Shown in pieces: positions 63,945 to 64,000 of a DNA stretch of 64,000 bases. Made by a program: the position numbers and the translations under genes. This DNA comes from Chromobotia macracanthus (Eukaryota > Chordata > Actinopteri > Cypriniformes > Botiidae): the NCBI GenBank assembly GCA_036877525.1, contig JAZGTH010000034.1, positions 2,976,001-3,040,000 on the forward strand, given 5' to 3'. A model generated the notes under the pieces. That model made no database searches. It had not been told where the DNA came from and saw only the letters and a list, made by a program, of their open reading frames with translations. Positions within the stretch are counted from its first letter, which is position 1. Each line of letters begins with the position of its first letter.

Positions 63945-64000
63945 ATGTCTACCTGAAAATGCCTGTTTGTGATATAATGTTGACCAAAGTGCAGCTCAGG

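Larger units (their letters stand above)
59066..64000. other. gene-free interval, 59.1-64 kb
   Basis: No exon recognised. Contains (AC)n at 60202-60222, a long (AT)n at 61717-61794, a compact regulatory-like block at 63220-63490, and at the end (CT)n, (TA)n and a palindrome. A minus-strand frame at 61686-61916 is merely a translation of the (AT)n tract. Confidence 0.55.

Noticed and set aside
1..64000. CRISPR array, prokaryotic operon, phage or plasmid features
   Set aside because: No direct-repeat/spacer pattern and no dense gene packing; the gene has vertebrate introns and the repeats are eukaryotic.

Overview
The window is a vertebrate, almost certainly teleost, nuclear genomic segment: AT-rich and mostly non-coding, with one intron-containing gene whose introns follow the GT-AG rule. 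The repeats point to an otophysan, probably cyprinid-like fish: two worn copies of an inverted-repeat MITE whose arms resemble the 'TTAAAGG..CACCCAAAAATGA..GTTCCATGGAA' element I recall from carp-like fishes, a ladder repeat built on CCTAGCAAC / GTTGCTAGG in both orientations, tRNA-derived SINEs, a CAGGGG-ended non-autonomous hAT element and long (AT)n and (CT)n tracts. The species cannot be fixed from the sequence alone. Nothing bacterial, plasmid or phage-like is present, and no CRISPR array.

The only gene I can establish is klf6 (Krueppel-like factor 6, formerly COPEB/ZF9) on the minus strand. Four coding exons (41604-41705, 39565-40138, 38637-38760, 37567-37618) sum to 852 nt, that is 283 codons plus stop, the same length as human KLF6. 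The N-terminal KLF6/7 signature, acidic-serine middle, basic linker and three C2H2 fingers are intact. A CpG-rich promoter with several CCAAT motifs lies at about 41.9-42.16 kb, and a probable 3' UTR runs to about 35.83 kb.

Layout: 1-35.8 kb is gene-free sequence downstream of klf6, carrying a near-perfect hairpin (1.6 kb), MITE copies (5.3 and 20.7 kb), a tandemly repeated mobile-element-like block (11.8-12.5 kb), a 518-bp inverted-repeat element (14.1 kb), a SINE (15.5 kb) and an (AT)n tract (32.3 kb). From 35.8 to 42.2 kb is klf6 with its UTRs and promoter. From 42.3 to 64 kb is the upstream flank: a minus-strand SINE (42.6 kb), a 37-bp tandem duplication (45.7 kb), a perfect RFX X-box (48.5 kb), a 629-bp hAT element with an exact 8-bp target duplication (49.7 kb), an unexplained splice-flanked open block (51.16-51.52 kb) and terminal simple repeats.

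KLF6 encodes an immediate-early-type transcription factor, and large non-coding flanks around such genes often carry long-range enhancers. Several high-complexity, motif-rich blocks here are candidates, but only a cross-species alignment could establish that. I found no convincing evidence of a wholly new biological system. The best leads are the plus-strand exon-like block at 51 kb, the ~34-bp-stem hairpin at 1.6 kb, the possible divergent promoter at 42.15 kb and the X-box block at 48.5 kb.
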